From Gallionellales bacterium GWA2_55_18 (GTDB lineage: Bacteria > Pseudomonadota > Gammaproteobacteria > Burkholderiales > Gallionellaceae): DNA of 37,665 bases. The DNA lies in assembly GCA_001801055.1 (NCBI GenBank), contig MGWP01000051.1, positions 31,526-69,190 of the forward strand. The letters are read 5' to 3'. The position numbers and the translations under genes are program-made. Below are positions 6,848-14,111 of the stretch, piece by piece. Positions within the stretch are counted from its first letter, which is position 1; each line of letters opens with the position of its first letter. The notes under the pieces are model-generated. The model saw nothing but the letters and a program-made list of their open reading frames with translations, ran no database searches and was not told the origin of the DNA.

Positions 6848-7900
6848 ATGAACGGCACACTCAAGAAACTCATCGGCGGCATCGCCACAGCAGCAACCCT
6901 GATTTATGCTGGCACAAGCAATGCAGCCACAGCCATCACCGGGGCGGGCGCAACCTTCCCCTACCCGATCTACGCCAAATGGGCGGAAGCCTACAAAGCC
7001 AAAAGCGGCATAAGCATGAATTACCAGTCCATCGGCTCCGGCGGCGGCATCAAGCAAATCACCGCCAAGACCGTTAATTTCGGTGCCTCCGACATGCCGC
7101 TGACACCGGAAAAACTGGATAAGGACGGCCTGATACAGTTCCCGACCGTGATCGGCGGCGTAGTGCCCGTCGTAAACATCGCAGGCGTAGCGGCCAACCA
7201 ACTAAAGCTGGACGGCGCGACCCTCGCCAGCATCTACCTGGGCAAGATCACCAAGTGGAACGACCCCGCGCTGGTAGCGCTGAACAAGGACATCAAGCTG
7301 CCTGCCGACAACATCACGGTGGTACACCGTTCGGATGGTTCAGGCACCACCTTCATTTTCACCAACTACCTGTCCAAGGTCAGCCCGGAGTGGAAATCCG
7401 CCGTGGGCGAAGGTACGGCGGTTTCCTGGAAAGCCGGCACCGGCGGCAAGGGCAACGAGGGCGTAGCGTCCTACGTGCAGCGCATCAAGGGCTCCATCGG
7501 TTATGTGGAATTCGCCTACGCGCTGCAAAATAAAATGGCCTCCGTGCAAATGAAGAACCGCGACAGCCAGTTCGTCGAACCCGGCGATGCCTCTTTTAAG
7601 GCTGCCGCAGCAAACGCGCAATGGGACAAGGCGCCGGGCTTCTACGAAATCCTGACCGATGAGCCCGGCAAGGAAAGCTGGCCGATCAGCGGTGCGACTT
7701 TCATCCTGATGCACAAGATGCAGGAAGATGCGGCCATGGCGAGGGAAGTCCTGAAGTTCTTCGACTGGGCCTACACCAATGGCGGCAAGCTGGCTTCCGA
7801 CCTGGACTACGTGCCGCTGCCGGAAAATGTGCAGAACCTGATCCGCAAGGCATGGAAAAATCAAATCCGCGATACATCCGGCTCGTCGCTGACGAAATAA
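6848..7900 (+). CDS. pstS: Phosphate ABC transporter substrate-binding protein PstS
   Basis: Periplasmic phosphate receptor of the high-affinity Pst system, about 350 residues. It has a signal peptide (LIGGIATAATLIYAGTSNAA) and mature start ATAITGAGATFPYPIYAKWAE, the family hallmark. Phosphate-binding segments are visible: GAGATFPYP, SIGSGGG, NFGASDMPL, VVHRSDGSGTTF and GGKGNEGVASYVQ. ATG 6848 follows GGAGGCAAC, a good ribosome site; the frame is open upstream to 6719 but the signal peptide fixes the start. It has a Pho-box promoter and leads pstCAB. A strong hairpin directly after the gene probably makes its transcript more abundant than that of the membrane genes. Confidence 0.96.
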   Translation: MNGTLKKLIGGIATAATLIYAGTSNAATAITGAGATFPYPIYAKWAEAYKAKSGISMNYQSIGSGGGIKQITAKTVNFGASDMPLTPEKLDKDGLIQFPTVIGGVVPVVNIAGVAANQLKLDGATLASIYLGKITKWNDPALVALNKDIKLPADNITVVHRSDGSGTTFIFTNYLSKVSPEWKSAVGEGTAVSWKAGTGGKGNEGVASYVQRIKGSIGYVEFAYALQNKMASVQMKNRDSQFVEPGDASFKAAAANAQWDKAPGFYEILTDEPGKESWPISGATFILMHKMQEDAAMAREVLKFFDWAYTNGGKLASDLDYVPLPENVQNLIRKAWKNQIRDTSGSSLTK

Positions 7901-7920
7901 ATGTTCTCTAGGCTATAATC

Positions 7921-7948
7921 ACGGGGGCTGCGAGCCCCCGTTATTTTT
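7921..7948 (+). terminator. Intra-operon terminator/attenuator between pstS and pstC
   Basis: ACGGGGGCTGCGAGCCCCCG forms an 8-bp GC-rich stem (GGGGGCT/AGCCCCC plus flanking pair) with a short loop, followed by TTATTTTT. It lies 20 nt after the pstS stop and 38 nt before pstC. Partial read-through would give more PstS than PstCAB, as expected for a binding protein. Confidence 0.8.
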
Positions 7949-7985
7949 CACCCCCGGCTATTTTTCTCACTGACAGGCCCGATTT

Positions 7986-8948
7986 ATGCCGACGTTTCTA
8001 CGCGAAGCCAGCCTTAAACGGCACACCGTGCTGGATCTGCTGTTCCGCAACCTGACGCGTGTCTCGGCATTCGGCGTGCTGGCGCTGCTCATGGCCATCC
8101 TCGCCTCGCTGGTGGTCGGCAGCATGCCCGCCATCCGCGCATTCGGCTTCGGCTTCCTGACCAGTTCCGACTGGGATCCGGTCAGCGAGCAGTTCGGCGC
8201 ACTGATCCCGATCGTCGGAACGCTGGTCACCTCCGCGATCGCGCTCACGATTGCCATCCCGGTCAGTTTCGGCATCGCCCTATTCCTGACCGAATTATCG
8301 CCGCGCGTCCTGCGCCGCCCGCTCGGTATTGCCATCGAATTGCTGGCGGGCATCCCCAGCATCATCTACGGCATGTGGGGGCTGTTCGTCTTCGCGCCGC
8401 TGTTTGCCGACCATGTCGAGCCATGGCTCAACGACCACATCGGCACAATGCCGTATATCGGCCCGTTTTTCTCCGGCCCGCCGATGGGTATCGGGGTACT
8501 GACCGCCGGCATCATTCTTGCCATCATGGTGATTCCGTTCATCGCGTCGGTGATGCGCGACGTATTTGAAGTGGTGCCCACACTCTTGAAGGAGTCAGCC
8601 TACGGGCTGGGCGCGACCACCTGGGAAGTCATGTGGAGAGTTGTACTGCCCTACACCAGGATCGGCGTAGTCGGCGGCATCATGCTGGGGTTGGGACGCG
8701 CGCTGGGCGAGACCATGGCCATTACCTTCGTCATCGGCAATTCACACGAACTGAGCAAGTCCCTGCTGATGCCCGGCAACAGCATCGCTTCGGCGCTCGC
8801 CAACGAATTCACCGAGGCCTACGGCGAGCTCTACACTGCCGCGCTGATCGAGCTCGGCCTGATCCTGTTTTTCATCACCTTCGTGGTCTTATCGCTCGCG
8901 CGCTATATGCTCTTCAAGCTCGGCAAGCGCGAAGGCCAAGCCACATAA
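7986..8948 (+). CDS. pstC: Phosphate ABC transporter permease PstC
   Basis: Inner-membrane permease subunit that pairs with PstA. The 320 residues contain about six hydrophobic segments, beginning with [19 protein letters not shown]. The loop [20 protein letters not shown], the segment [15 protein letters not shown] and the cytoplasmic EAA-like loop [18 protein letters not shown], which contacts the ATPase, are all typical of PstC. ATG 7986 has only a weak ribosome site. It is preceded by an attenuator hairpin and followed by pstA after 12 nt. Confidence 0.95.
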   Translation: MPTFLREASLKRHTVLDLLFRNLTRVSAFGVLALLMAILASLVVGSMPAIRAFGFGFLTSSDWDPVSEQFGALIPIVGTLVTSAIALTIAIPVSFGIALFLTELSPRVLRRPLGIAIELLAGIPSIIYGMWGLFVFAPLFADHVEPWLNDHIGTMPYIGPFFSGPPMGIGVLTAGIILAIMVIPFIASVMRDVFEVVPTLLKESAYGLGATTWEVMWRVVLPYTRIGVVGGIMLGLGRALGETMAITFVIGNSHELSKSLLMPGNSIASALANEFTEAYGELYTAALIELGLILFFITFVVLSLARYMLFKLGKREGQAT

Positions 8949-8960
8949 CGACCGGCCATC

Positions 8961-9806
8961 ATGCTAAACCTGTATACACGCCGCCGCATCGTCAACGCAA
9001 TCGGCCTCGTCATCTCGATGCTGGCCATGGCGTTCGGCCTGTTCTGGCTGTGCTGGATCTTATGGACATTGCTGGAGCATGGCTTGCCCGCGCTCACCCC
9101 GCTGGTGTTTTCACAAATGACCCCGCCTCCGGGCAGTAGCGGCGGCTTGCTCAATGCCATCGTCGGCAGCTTGGCCATGACGCTGGTCGGCACATTGATC
9201 GGCACGCCCATCGGCATTCTGGCAGGCACCTACCTGGCCGAATTCGGCCAGCGCGGCTGGCTTGCCCCGATCACGCGCTTCATCAATGACGTGCTGCTCT
9301 CCGCGCCCTCCATTGTCATCGGGCTGTTCGTGTACGAAATTTACGTCATCAGGGTCAAACATTTTTCCGGCTGGGCAGGCGCGCTGGCGCTATCCATCAT
9401 CGTCATTCCCATCGTCATCCGCACCACCGAAAACATGCTGCGCCTGGTGCCGACCACGCTGCGCGAAGCGGCTGCGGCGCTCGGCGCGCCGCAATGGAAA
9501 ATCATCAACTTCATCACCCTGCGCGCCGCGCGCGCCGGTATCATCACCGGGGTAATGCTCGCCATCGCGCGCATCAGCGGCGAAACCGCGCCGCTGCTGT
9601 TCACCGCGCTGAATAACCAGTTCTGGAGCAGCGACATGGATCAGCCGATGGCAAATTTGCCGGTGGTGATCTTCCAGTTCGCCATGAGCCCTTATGAAGA
9701 CTGGCAAAAACTGGCCTGGGCCGGCGCGCTGCTGATTACCCTCAGCGTGCTGACACTCAACATACTGGCGCGCGTGCTGTTCCGGCAAAAATCCGCCTCA
9801 CATTAA
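8961..9806 (+). CDS. pstA: Phosphate ABC transporter permease PstA
   Basis: Second inner-membrane permease subunit, 281 residues and about six transmembrane segments. Family landmarks are [47 protein letters not shown] and the EAA loop [16 protein letters not shown], followed by [14 protein letters not shown]. The gene is 12 nt after pstC and 13 nt before pstB, so translation of the three is probably coupled. Nothing unusual was seen. Confidence 0.95.
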   Translation: MLNLYTRRRIVNAIGLVISMLAMAFGLFWLCWILWTLLEHGLPALTPLVFSQMTPPPGSSGGLLNAIVGSLAMTLVGTLIGTPIGILAGTYLAEFGQRGWLAPITRFINDVLLSAPSIVIGLFVYEIYVIRVKHFSGWAGALALSIIVIPIVIRTTENMLRLVPTTLREAAAALGAPQWKIINFITLRAARAGIITGVMLAIARISGETAPLLFTALNNQFWSSDMDQPMANLPVVIFQFAMSPYEDWQKLAWAGALLITLSVLTLNILARVLFRQKSASH

Positions 9807-9819
9807 CAAGGGTTCGCAA

Positions 9820-10623
9820 ATGAATGCCGAAAACATCGCCAATCCGCAGATTATTACCCAAAAAACAATCGTTCCCAAAATAATTGTCAGGGATCTCAAC
9901 TTTTATTACGGCGATTTTTGCGCGCTCAAGGACATCAACCTGAGCATCGCCGAGAAGATGGTGACCGCCTTCATCGGCCCGTCCGGTTGCGGCAAATCCA
10001 CGCTGTTGCGCACCTTCAACCGCATGTACCAGCTCTATCCCAAACAGAAAGCCACCGGGGAAATCCTGATGGACGGTGCCAACATCCTCGATAAGGCGCA
10101 AGACCTAAATATGCTGCGCGCCAAGATCGGCATGGTGTTCCAAAAACCCACGCCGTTTCCCATGTCGATTTACGACAACATCGCATTTGGCGTAAAACTC
10201 TACGAGAGCCTCAGCAAGAACGACATGGACGAACGCGTCGAATGGGCGTTGCGCAAGGCCGCGCTGTGGACCGAGGCCAAGGACAAGCTCAAACAAAGCG
10301 GCACCAGCCTATCCGGCGGGCAGCAGCAACGCCTGTGTATCGCGCGCGCCATCGCCGTCAAGCCGCAGGTCTTGTTGCTCGACGAACCGACCTCGGCGCT
10401 CGACCCGATTTCGACCGCGCATATCGAAAAACTGATCGATGAGTTGAAGGAGGATTTCACCATCGTCATCGTCACCCACAACATGCAGCAGGCCGCGCGC
10501 GTATCCGATTACACCGCCTATATGTACCTGGGGGATCTGATCGAGTTCGGCGATACCAGCATGGTGTTCACCAATCCGAAGCGCAAGGAGACGGAGGACT
10601 ACATCACTGGACGCTTCGGTTAA
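9820..10623 (+). CDS. pstB: Phosphate ABC transporter ATP-binding protein PstB
   Basis: Cytoplasmic ATPase driving phosphate import, 267 residues. Walker A is GPSGCGKST, the Q-loop lies in [21 protein letters not shown], the ABC signature is [15 protein letters not shown], Walker B is [13 protein letters not shown] and the switch His is in [12 protein letters not shown] precedes the ATG. PstB normally has phoU directly after it; here the next gene is an unrelated HPt/pseudo-receiver protein 111 nt downstream, so phoU (and phoBR) must be elsewhere or absent. Confidence 0.96.
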   Translation: MNAENIANPQIITQKTIVPKIIVRDLNFYYGDFCALKDINLSIAEKMVTAFIGPSGCGKSTLLRTFNRMYQLYPKQKATGEILMDGANILDKAQDLNMLRAKIGMVFQKPTPFPMSIYDNIAFGVKLYESLSKNDMDERVEWALRKAALWTEAKDKLKQSGTSLSGGQQQRLCIARAIAVKPQVLLLDEPTSALDPISTAHIEKLIDELKEDFTIVIVTHNMQQAARVSDYTAYMYLGDLIEFGDTSMVFTNPKRKETEDYITGRFG

Positions 10624-10734
10624 GCAGGCAGTAAAATGTAGCAGTGAAGGCTCGTGTGTGCAAGCAAGCACGTTATGCCGGAACCATTACACCACCGGCA
10701 AACTCGGCTAACCAAGACTACATACAACGCCAAC

Positions 10735-11532
10735 ATGAGTTCCATCAATTCGGACACATTTCAGCAGATGCTGCTGCAACTGCGTAATACATTTCTTGAG
10801 GGTATGCCCGAAAAACTGGATCGTCTCGAAAATTTGTTGCTTGAAATGGAAAAAAGCGGGGCTGATAGCGAGATATTCAATGAGTTTTATCGCATCGTCC
10901 ATAGCCTGAAGGGAAGCGGCGGCACATTTGGCCTGCATATCACCACTACCATCTGCCACCAGCTGGAAGATCTGCTGAATACCACTGATGGTGGCACGAA
11001 ATATACTCCGGCACTCATCGCAATCAGCCTGAATTTCGTCGATCTGCTGCGGCTGGCCGTAGAGCAAATTCACGCGGAAAACACAAGCTTCCCGCAGATT
11101 GAAGAACGGCTGGGCGAACTGCGCAAACAACTCACCAAAAAGCCATTCACAGTGCTGCTGGTCGATAACTCGAAGCTATTAACCAAAATTTACCTGCAAG
11201 CATTAGCGGAATTACCGGTACGTCCGGTAGTGATGTCCGATGGGCTTCAAGCACTCATGAGGGTACTTACCGAGCCTTTCGATTTACTCATCACCACCAA
11301 TGAAATTCCTGTGCTGAACGGTGTAGCATTGATTGGCGCCCTCAAGCTTTCCAGTGTCAAGAACCACAACATAAAATCCATCCTGATCACTTCAAATAAA
11401 AAAATCGCTACATATCTAAATCGAACTACTGATGCTGACTACATCATCGTCAAGGATGCCAAATTAGCGCAAAATTTAGTCGATGTAACAAGACGCGCCC
11501 TTTCCGCCACCAATGATGTCTTACAAACCTAA
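10735..11532 (+). CDS. HPt domain protein with a degenerate receiver (pseudo-receiver)
   Basis: Cytoplasmic signalling protein of 265 residues. The N-terminal HPt domain (about 1-125) carries the phospho-accepting His56 in RIVHSLKGSGGTFG. A CheY-like fold follows (about 136-260): VLLVDNSKLLTKIY, then FDLLITTNEIPVLNG, then IKSILITSNK and DYIIVKDAK. Aligned on the conserved Pro192, the phospho-acceptor Asp position is Thr188, and the acidic pair near the first strand is Asp144-Asn145, so this receiver should not be phosphorylated in the normal way. The conserved Lys remains but is followed by Asp, not Pro. ATG 10735 was chosen because the HPt helix begins there; the frame is open upstream. It faces a phosphorelay operon end to end (11674-16433) and probably exchanges phosphoryl groups with its kinase or receivers. 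Confidence 0.8.
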   Translation: MSSINSDTFQQMLLQLRNTFLEGMPEKLDRLENLLLEMEKSGADSEIFNEFYRIVHSLKGSGGTFGLHITTTICHQLEDLLNTTDGGTKYTPALIAISLNFVDLLRLAVEQIHAENTSFPQIEERLGELRKQLTKKPFTVLLVDNSKLLTKIYLQALAELPVRPVVMSDGLQALMRVLTEPFDLLITTNEIPVLNGVALIGALKLSSVKNHNIKSILITSNKKIATYLNRTTDADYIIVKDAKLAQNLVDVTRRALSATNDVLQT

Positions 11533-11628
11533 ACCGGGCGAGTCGAAACCAAAAATGGGAAACCGCAGTTGGGATGAAGTGGGGTAAGCAGGCAAGCCGC
11601 GTAGCGGATGCTCGCAAATATGGACTTC

Positions 11629-11662
11629 CAGAGGTGTCCTCCAACTAAAACCGACACCCCTG
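11629..11662. terminator. Imperfect hairpin between convergent signalling genes
   Basis: CAGAGGTGTC pairs with GACACCCCTG (one mismatch) around a 14-nt loop. It lies between the convergent ends at 11532 and 11674 and could serve as a terminator, but neither strand has a good T-run after the stem. Confidence 0.3.
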
Positions 11663-11673
11663 ACCTCAGAAAG

Positions 11674-13320
11674 TTACGCCAGTATCACTTGATTGCGCCC
11701 GGCGTGCTTGGCCTTATAAAGTGCCTTGTCCGCCGCATCGCCCAGTTTGGCGGGGTCGCCAAAGTGCGAAACATCGGCTATCCCGCAGCTGAATGTGGCG
11801 GAGAATTCCTTCCCATCCGCCAGATGGCGCAACTGTGAGAAATCTTTGCGGATGGCTTCCAGCACTTTCACTGCCATCGCCCCATCAGTATTGCTCAGGA
11901 TTACCGCGAATTCTTCGCCCCCATAGCGCCCGACCATATCCGTCTCGCGCAGGCGCTGTTTGAGCAGGCGCGAAAGGCTTTTAATCACGCGGTCACCGGC
12001 CTGATGGCCGTAGGTGTCGTTCACCTGTTTGAAGTGGTCAATATCAACCATCGCGAAGGACAACGGTGTTCCCTGCCGTTTTGTCTGAGCCACTTCATGG
12101 TCCAACTGATCCTTGATGGCGGTGTGGTTGAGCAAACCGGTCAGGCTGTCGCGCACCATGAAAGAGCGCAGAATAAGGGAACGCCTGATTCGGCTGATCA
12201 CGGAAGAAACCAGATGTTGCGGTTGTATCGGTTTGGTCAGGAAATCATCCCCTCCCAGGTCCATCGCAAAAAGCTGCTTGTCGAGATCGCTTTCGGCAGA
12301 AAGAAATACGATCGGGATGCTGACGAAGGCATCAAGCTGACGAATCACCTTGGCCAATTCCAGGCCATTACATTCCGGCATGTAAATATCGAGCAGGATC
12401 AGGTCTGGAGCGAACTCAAGCAGCGGGTGCATCACATCAAGCGGGTTGTTGACCGCTTTCACCACCATTCCGGCCTGCTCCAATACCGTGGCATAATAGG
12501 CGGCAAGCACTTCCGAATCTTCAACAATCAAGACCCGGTATGGCGCAGATGGCAAGGTCGAGGTCAGGATGTCAAGCCTGTCAATCAGATTGCCGATATT
12601 CACCGGTTTGCTTAGATAGGCAATGCCATTGGCGCGTACCGCTCCCAATCTTGTCGCAAATTCATCATGCACGGTAAGAAAAACCACAGTGACAGGAATA
12701 TCGCGCCCCTGCTGAATTTCTTCGATAACATGAATACCTCCCCGGCTATCCTCCGGGAAGTTGATGTCCATTAATACCACGGCTTTCGGATTTTGCTGCA
12801 TGGCAAGGCGAAAATCTGCCAGCTTGTTGAACACGCGCACATCGTAGCCAAAATAACTGAGTTGGATGTTCAGTTCTTCTGCTTGATCATGGTCGTCTTC
12901 CACTACAAAAATATGTTTTGAACTGGCAGTGTCCTGGCCGGGTGGCGCAACCGCGATCAATCCGGCCTGATCGCCAACCGGAGCATCCCGGTGCAGGGTT
13001 ACTTGATGCAATTCACGCATCGATATCTGGATATGGCTACGCTGCTGTGCACTCAACGCTGTTTTTGCCTGTGCAAGCTGCTTGAGATACTCTTCCAGAT
13101 TGCGCGCCACGTCACTGAGCAATGCAAACCCGAAGGTCTTGCCCGATCCGGTCAGGCTATGCACCATGCGGTGCAAGGTTTCAAAACCCTTCTCATCCCA
13201 ACTATCCAGGGGCAATTGCTCCCACACCAGCCAGATCTGCTTGAGTTTTTCAGGCAATTGCGCGGCGTAGGCATCGCTCAAGAGGTTTAGCTTTGCTTGC
13301 AGTTCGTTCGGATCAGCCAT
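11674..13320 (-). CDS. HPt-REC-REC-GGDEF diguanylate cyclase
   Basis: Multi-domain response protein of 548 residues that should convert phosphorelay input into c-di-GMP. The HPt domain (about 1-110) has His54 in RMVHSLTGSGKTFG. Two receivers follow: HIFVVEDDHDQAE with VVLMDINFP (about 135-255), and YRVLIVEDSEVLAAYY with LILLDIYMPECNG (about 258-375), both with intact acidic pocket, Asp and Lys-Pro (LSKPVN, LTKPIQ). The GGDEF domain has GGEEF at 467-471, the active form, with FAMVDIDHFKQVNDTYGHQAGD. An RxxD inhibitory-site motif is not obvious. The start overlaps the end of the upstream regulator gene by 8 nt. It is the last gene of a four-gene operon. Confidence 0.92.
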   Translation of the reverse strand: MADPNELQAKLNLLSDAYAAQLPEKLKQIWLVWEQLPLDSWDEKGFETLHRMVHSLTGSGKTFGFALLSDVARNLEEYLKQLAQAKTALSAQQRSHIQISMRELHQVTLHRDAPVGDQAGLIAVAPPGQDTASSKHIFVVEDDHDQAEELNIQLSYFGYDVRVFNKLADFRLAMQQNPKAVVLMDINFPEDSRGGIHVIEEIQQGRDIPVTVVFLTVHDEFATRLGAVRANGIAYLSKPVNIGNLIDRLDILTSTLPSAPYRVLIVEDSEVLAAYYATVLEQAGMVVKAVNNPLDVMHPLLEFAPDLILLDIYMPECNGLELAKVIRQLDAFVSIPIVFLSAESDLDKQLFAMDLGGDDFLTKPIQPQHLVSSVISRIRRSLILRSFMVRDSLTGLLNHTAIKDQLDHEVAQTKRQGTPLSFAMVDIDHFKQVNDTYGHQAGDRVIKSLSRLLKQRLRETDMVGRYGGEEFAVILSNTDGAMAVKVLEAIRKDFSQLRHLADGKEFSATFSCGIADVSHFGDPAKLGDAADKALYKAKHAGRNQVILA

Positions 13321-13702
13321 GACAACGCTCCCATATATCCTGCACCTTGCTTGATAACGTCATCGGGTCGAACGGCTTGGGAATGACATCGACCGCACCG
13401 AGCTCCTTGTAGCCCGCAACCTCATCTGGCTGAACCTTGGCAGTCATAAAAACTACCGGAGTGGCGGCAAATTGCGGCAGCTCGCGCAATTTGCCCAGCG
13501 TGCTCGGCCCATTCATGCCCGGCATCATCACATCCAGCAAAATCAATTGCGGTTGAAAACCGGGAGCACGTTGCAGCGCCTCATCACCCGAGCTGCATAT
13601 CTCCACGGTAAAACCGCCCAGCGCTTCCAGCGCGAGCCGCGCCACCATCTGTATATCCGGCTCATCTTCCACATACAAAATGCGCGTCAACTTGTCTGCC
13701 AT
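13313..13702 (-). CDS. Single-domain response regulator (CheY-like)
   Basis: Stand-alone receiver, 129 residues, no output domain. The acidic pocket is in ILYVEDEPD, the phospho-acceptor Asp in LILLDVMMPGMNG, the Thr switch in VVFMTAK and the Lys in VIPKPFDP. I use ATG 13702, which has AAAGGG 6 nt upstream; the frame is open to 13732. It lies 2 nt after the preceding regulator's stop and overlaps the cyclase start by 8 nt. Its likely job is to carry phosphoryl groups between the hybrid kinase and the HPt domains. Confidence 0.92.
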   Translation of the reverse strand: MADKLTRILYVEDEPDIQMVARLALEALGGFTVEICSSGDEALQRAPGFQPQLILLDVMMPGMNGPSTLGKLRELPQFAATPVVFMTAKVQPDEVAGYKELGAVDVIPKPFDPMTLSSKVQDIWERCHG

Positions 13703-13704
13703 TG

Positions 13705-14094
13705 CTATCCCTTTCTCTTTCCCTTGAGGCACATTGCTATCTTGTCCAGGACGCTGGCCGGGTTAAGCGGCTTGACCACGAAACCGGACGCGCCTTTTTT
13801 GATTGCCTCATTAACCCTGTCCATGGTTAATGAGGCGCTCACCATCAGCACAATCGATGCCGGGCTTATTTTGCGAATTTCTTCCAGTGCCTGCAATCCA
13901 TCCATCTTGGGCATATTGATGTCGAGCAACACCAGGCCGGGCTTATGCATCGCACACAGCGCGATTGCGTCCTGACCATTGGATGCTTCGCCAATCACCG
14001 GATAATCCTCGCTGAGCAAGATGAGCTTCAGCATCTCCCGCATCATACTGTCGTCATCCACCACTACTACCGAAGGTTTTTTTGGTTTATTCAT
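13705..14094 (-). CDS. Single-domain response regulator (CheY-like)
   Basis: Stand-alone receiver, 129 residues. Key residues are the acidic triad in VVVVDDDSMMRE, the Asp in LVLLDINMPKMDG, Ser in LMVSASL and Lys in FVVKPLNP. The C-terminus is a short basic tail (KGKRKG) with no DNA-binding domain. It begins 17 nt after the hybrid kinase stop and ends 2 nt before the next receiver. Sequence is clearly different from its neighbour, so the two are not a recent duplication. Confidence 0.92.
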   Translation of the reverse strand: MNKPKKPSVVVVDDDSMMREMLKLILLSEDYPVIGEASNGQDAIALCAMHKPGLVLLDINMPKMDGLQALEEIRKISPASIVLMVSASLTMDRVNEAIKKGASGFVVKPLNPASVLDKIAMCLKGKRKG

Positions 14095-14111
14095 TTGAGT
14101 TATTCACGGGG

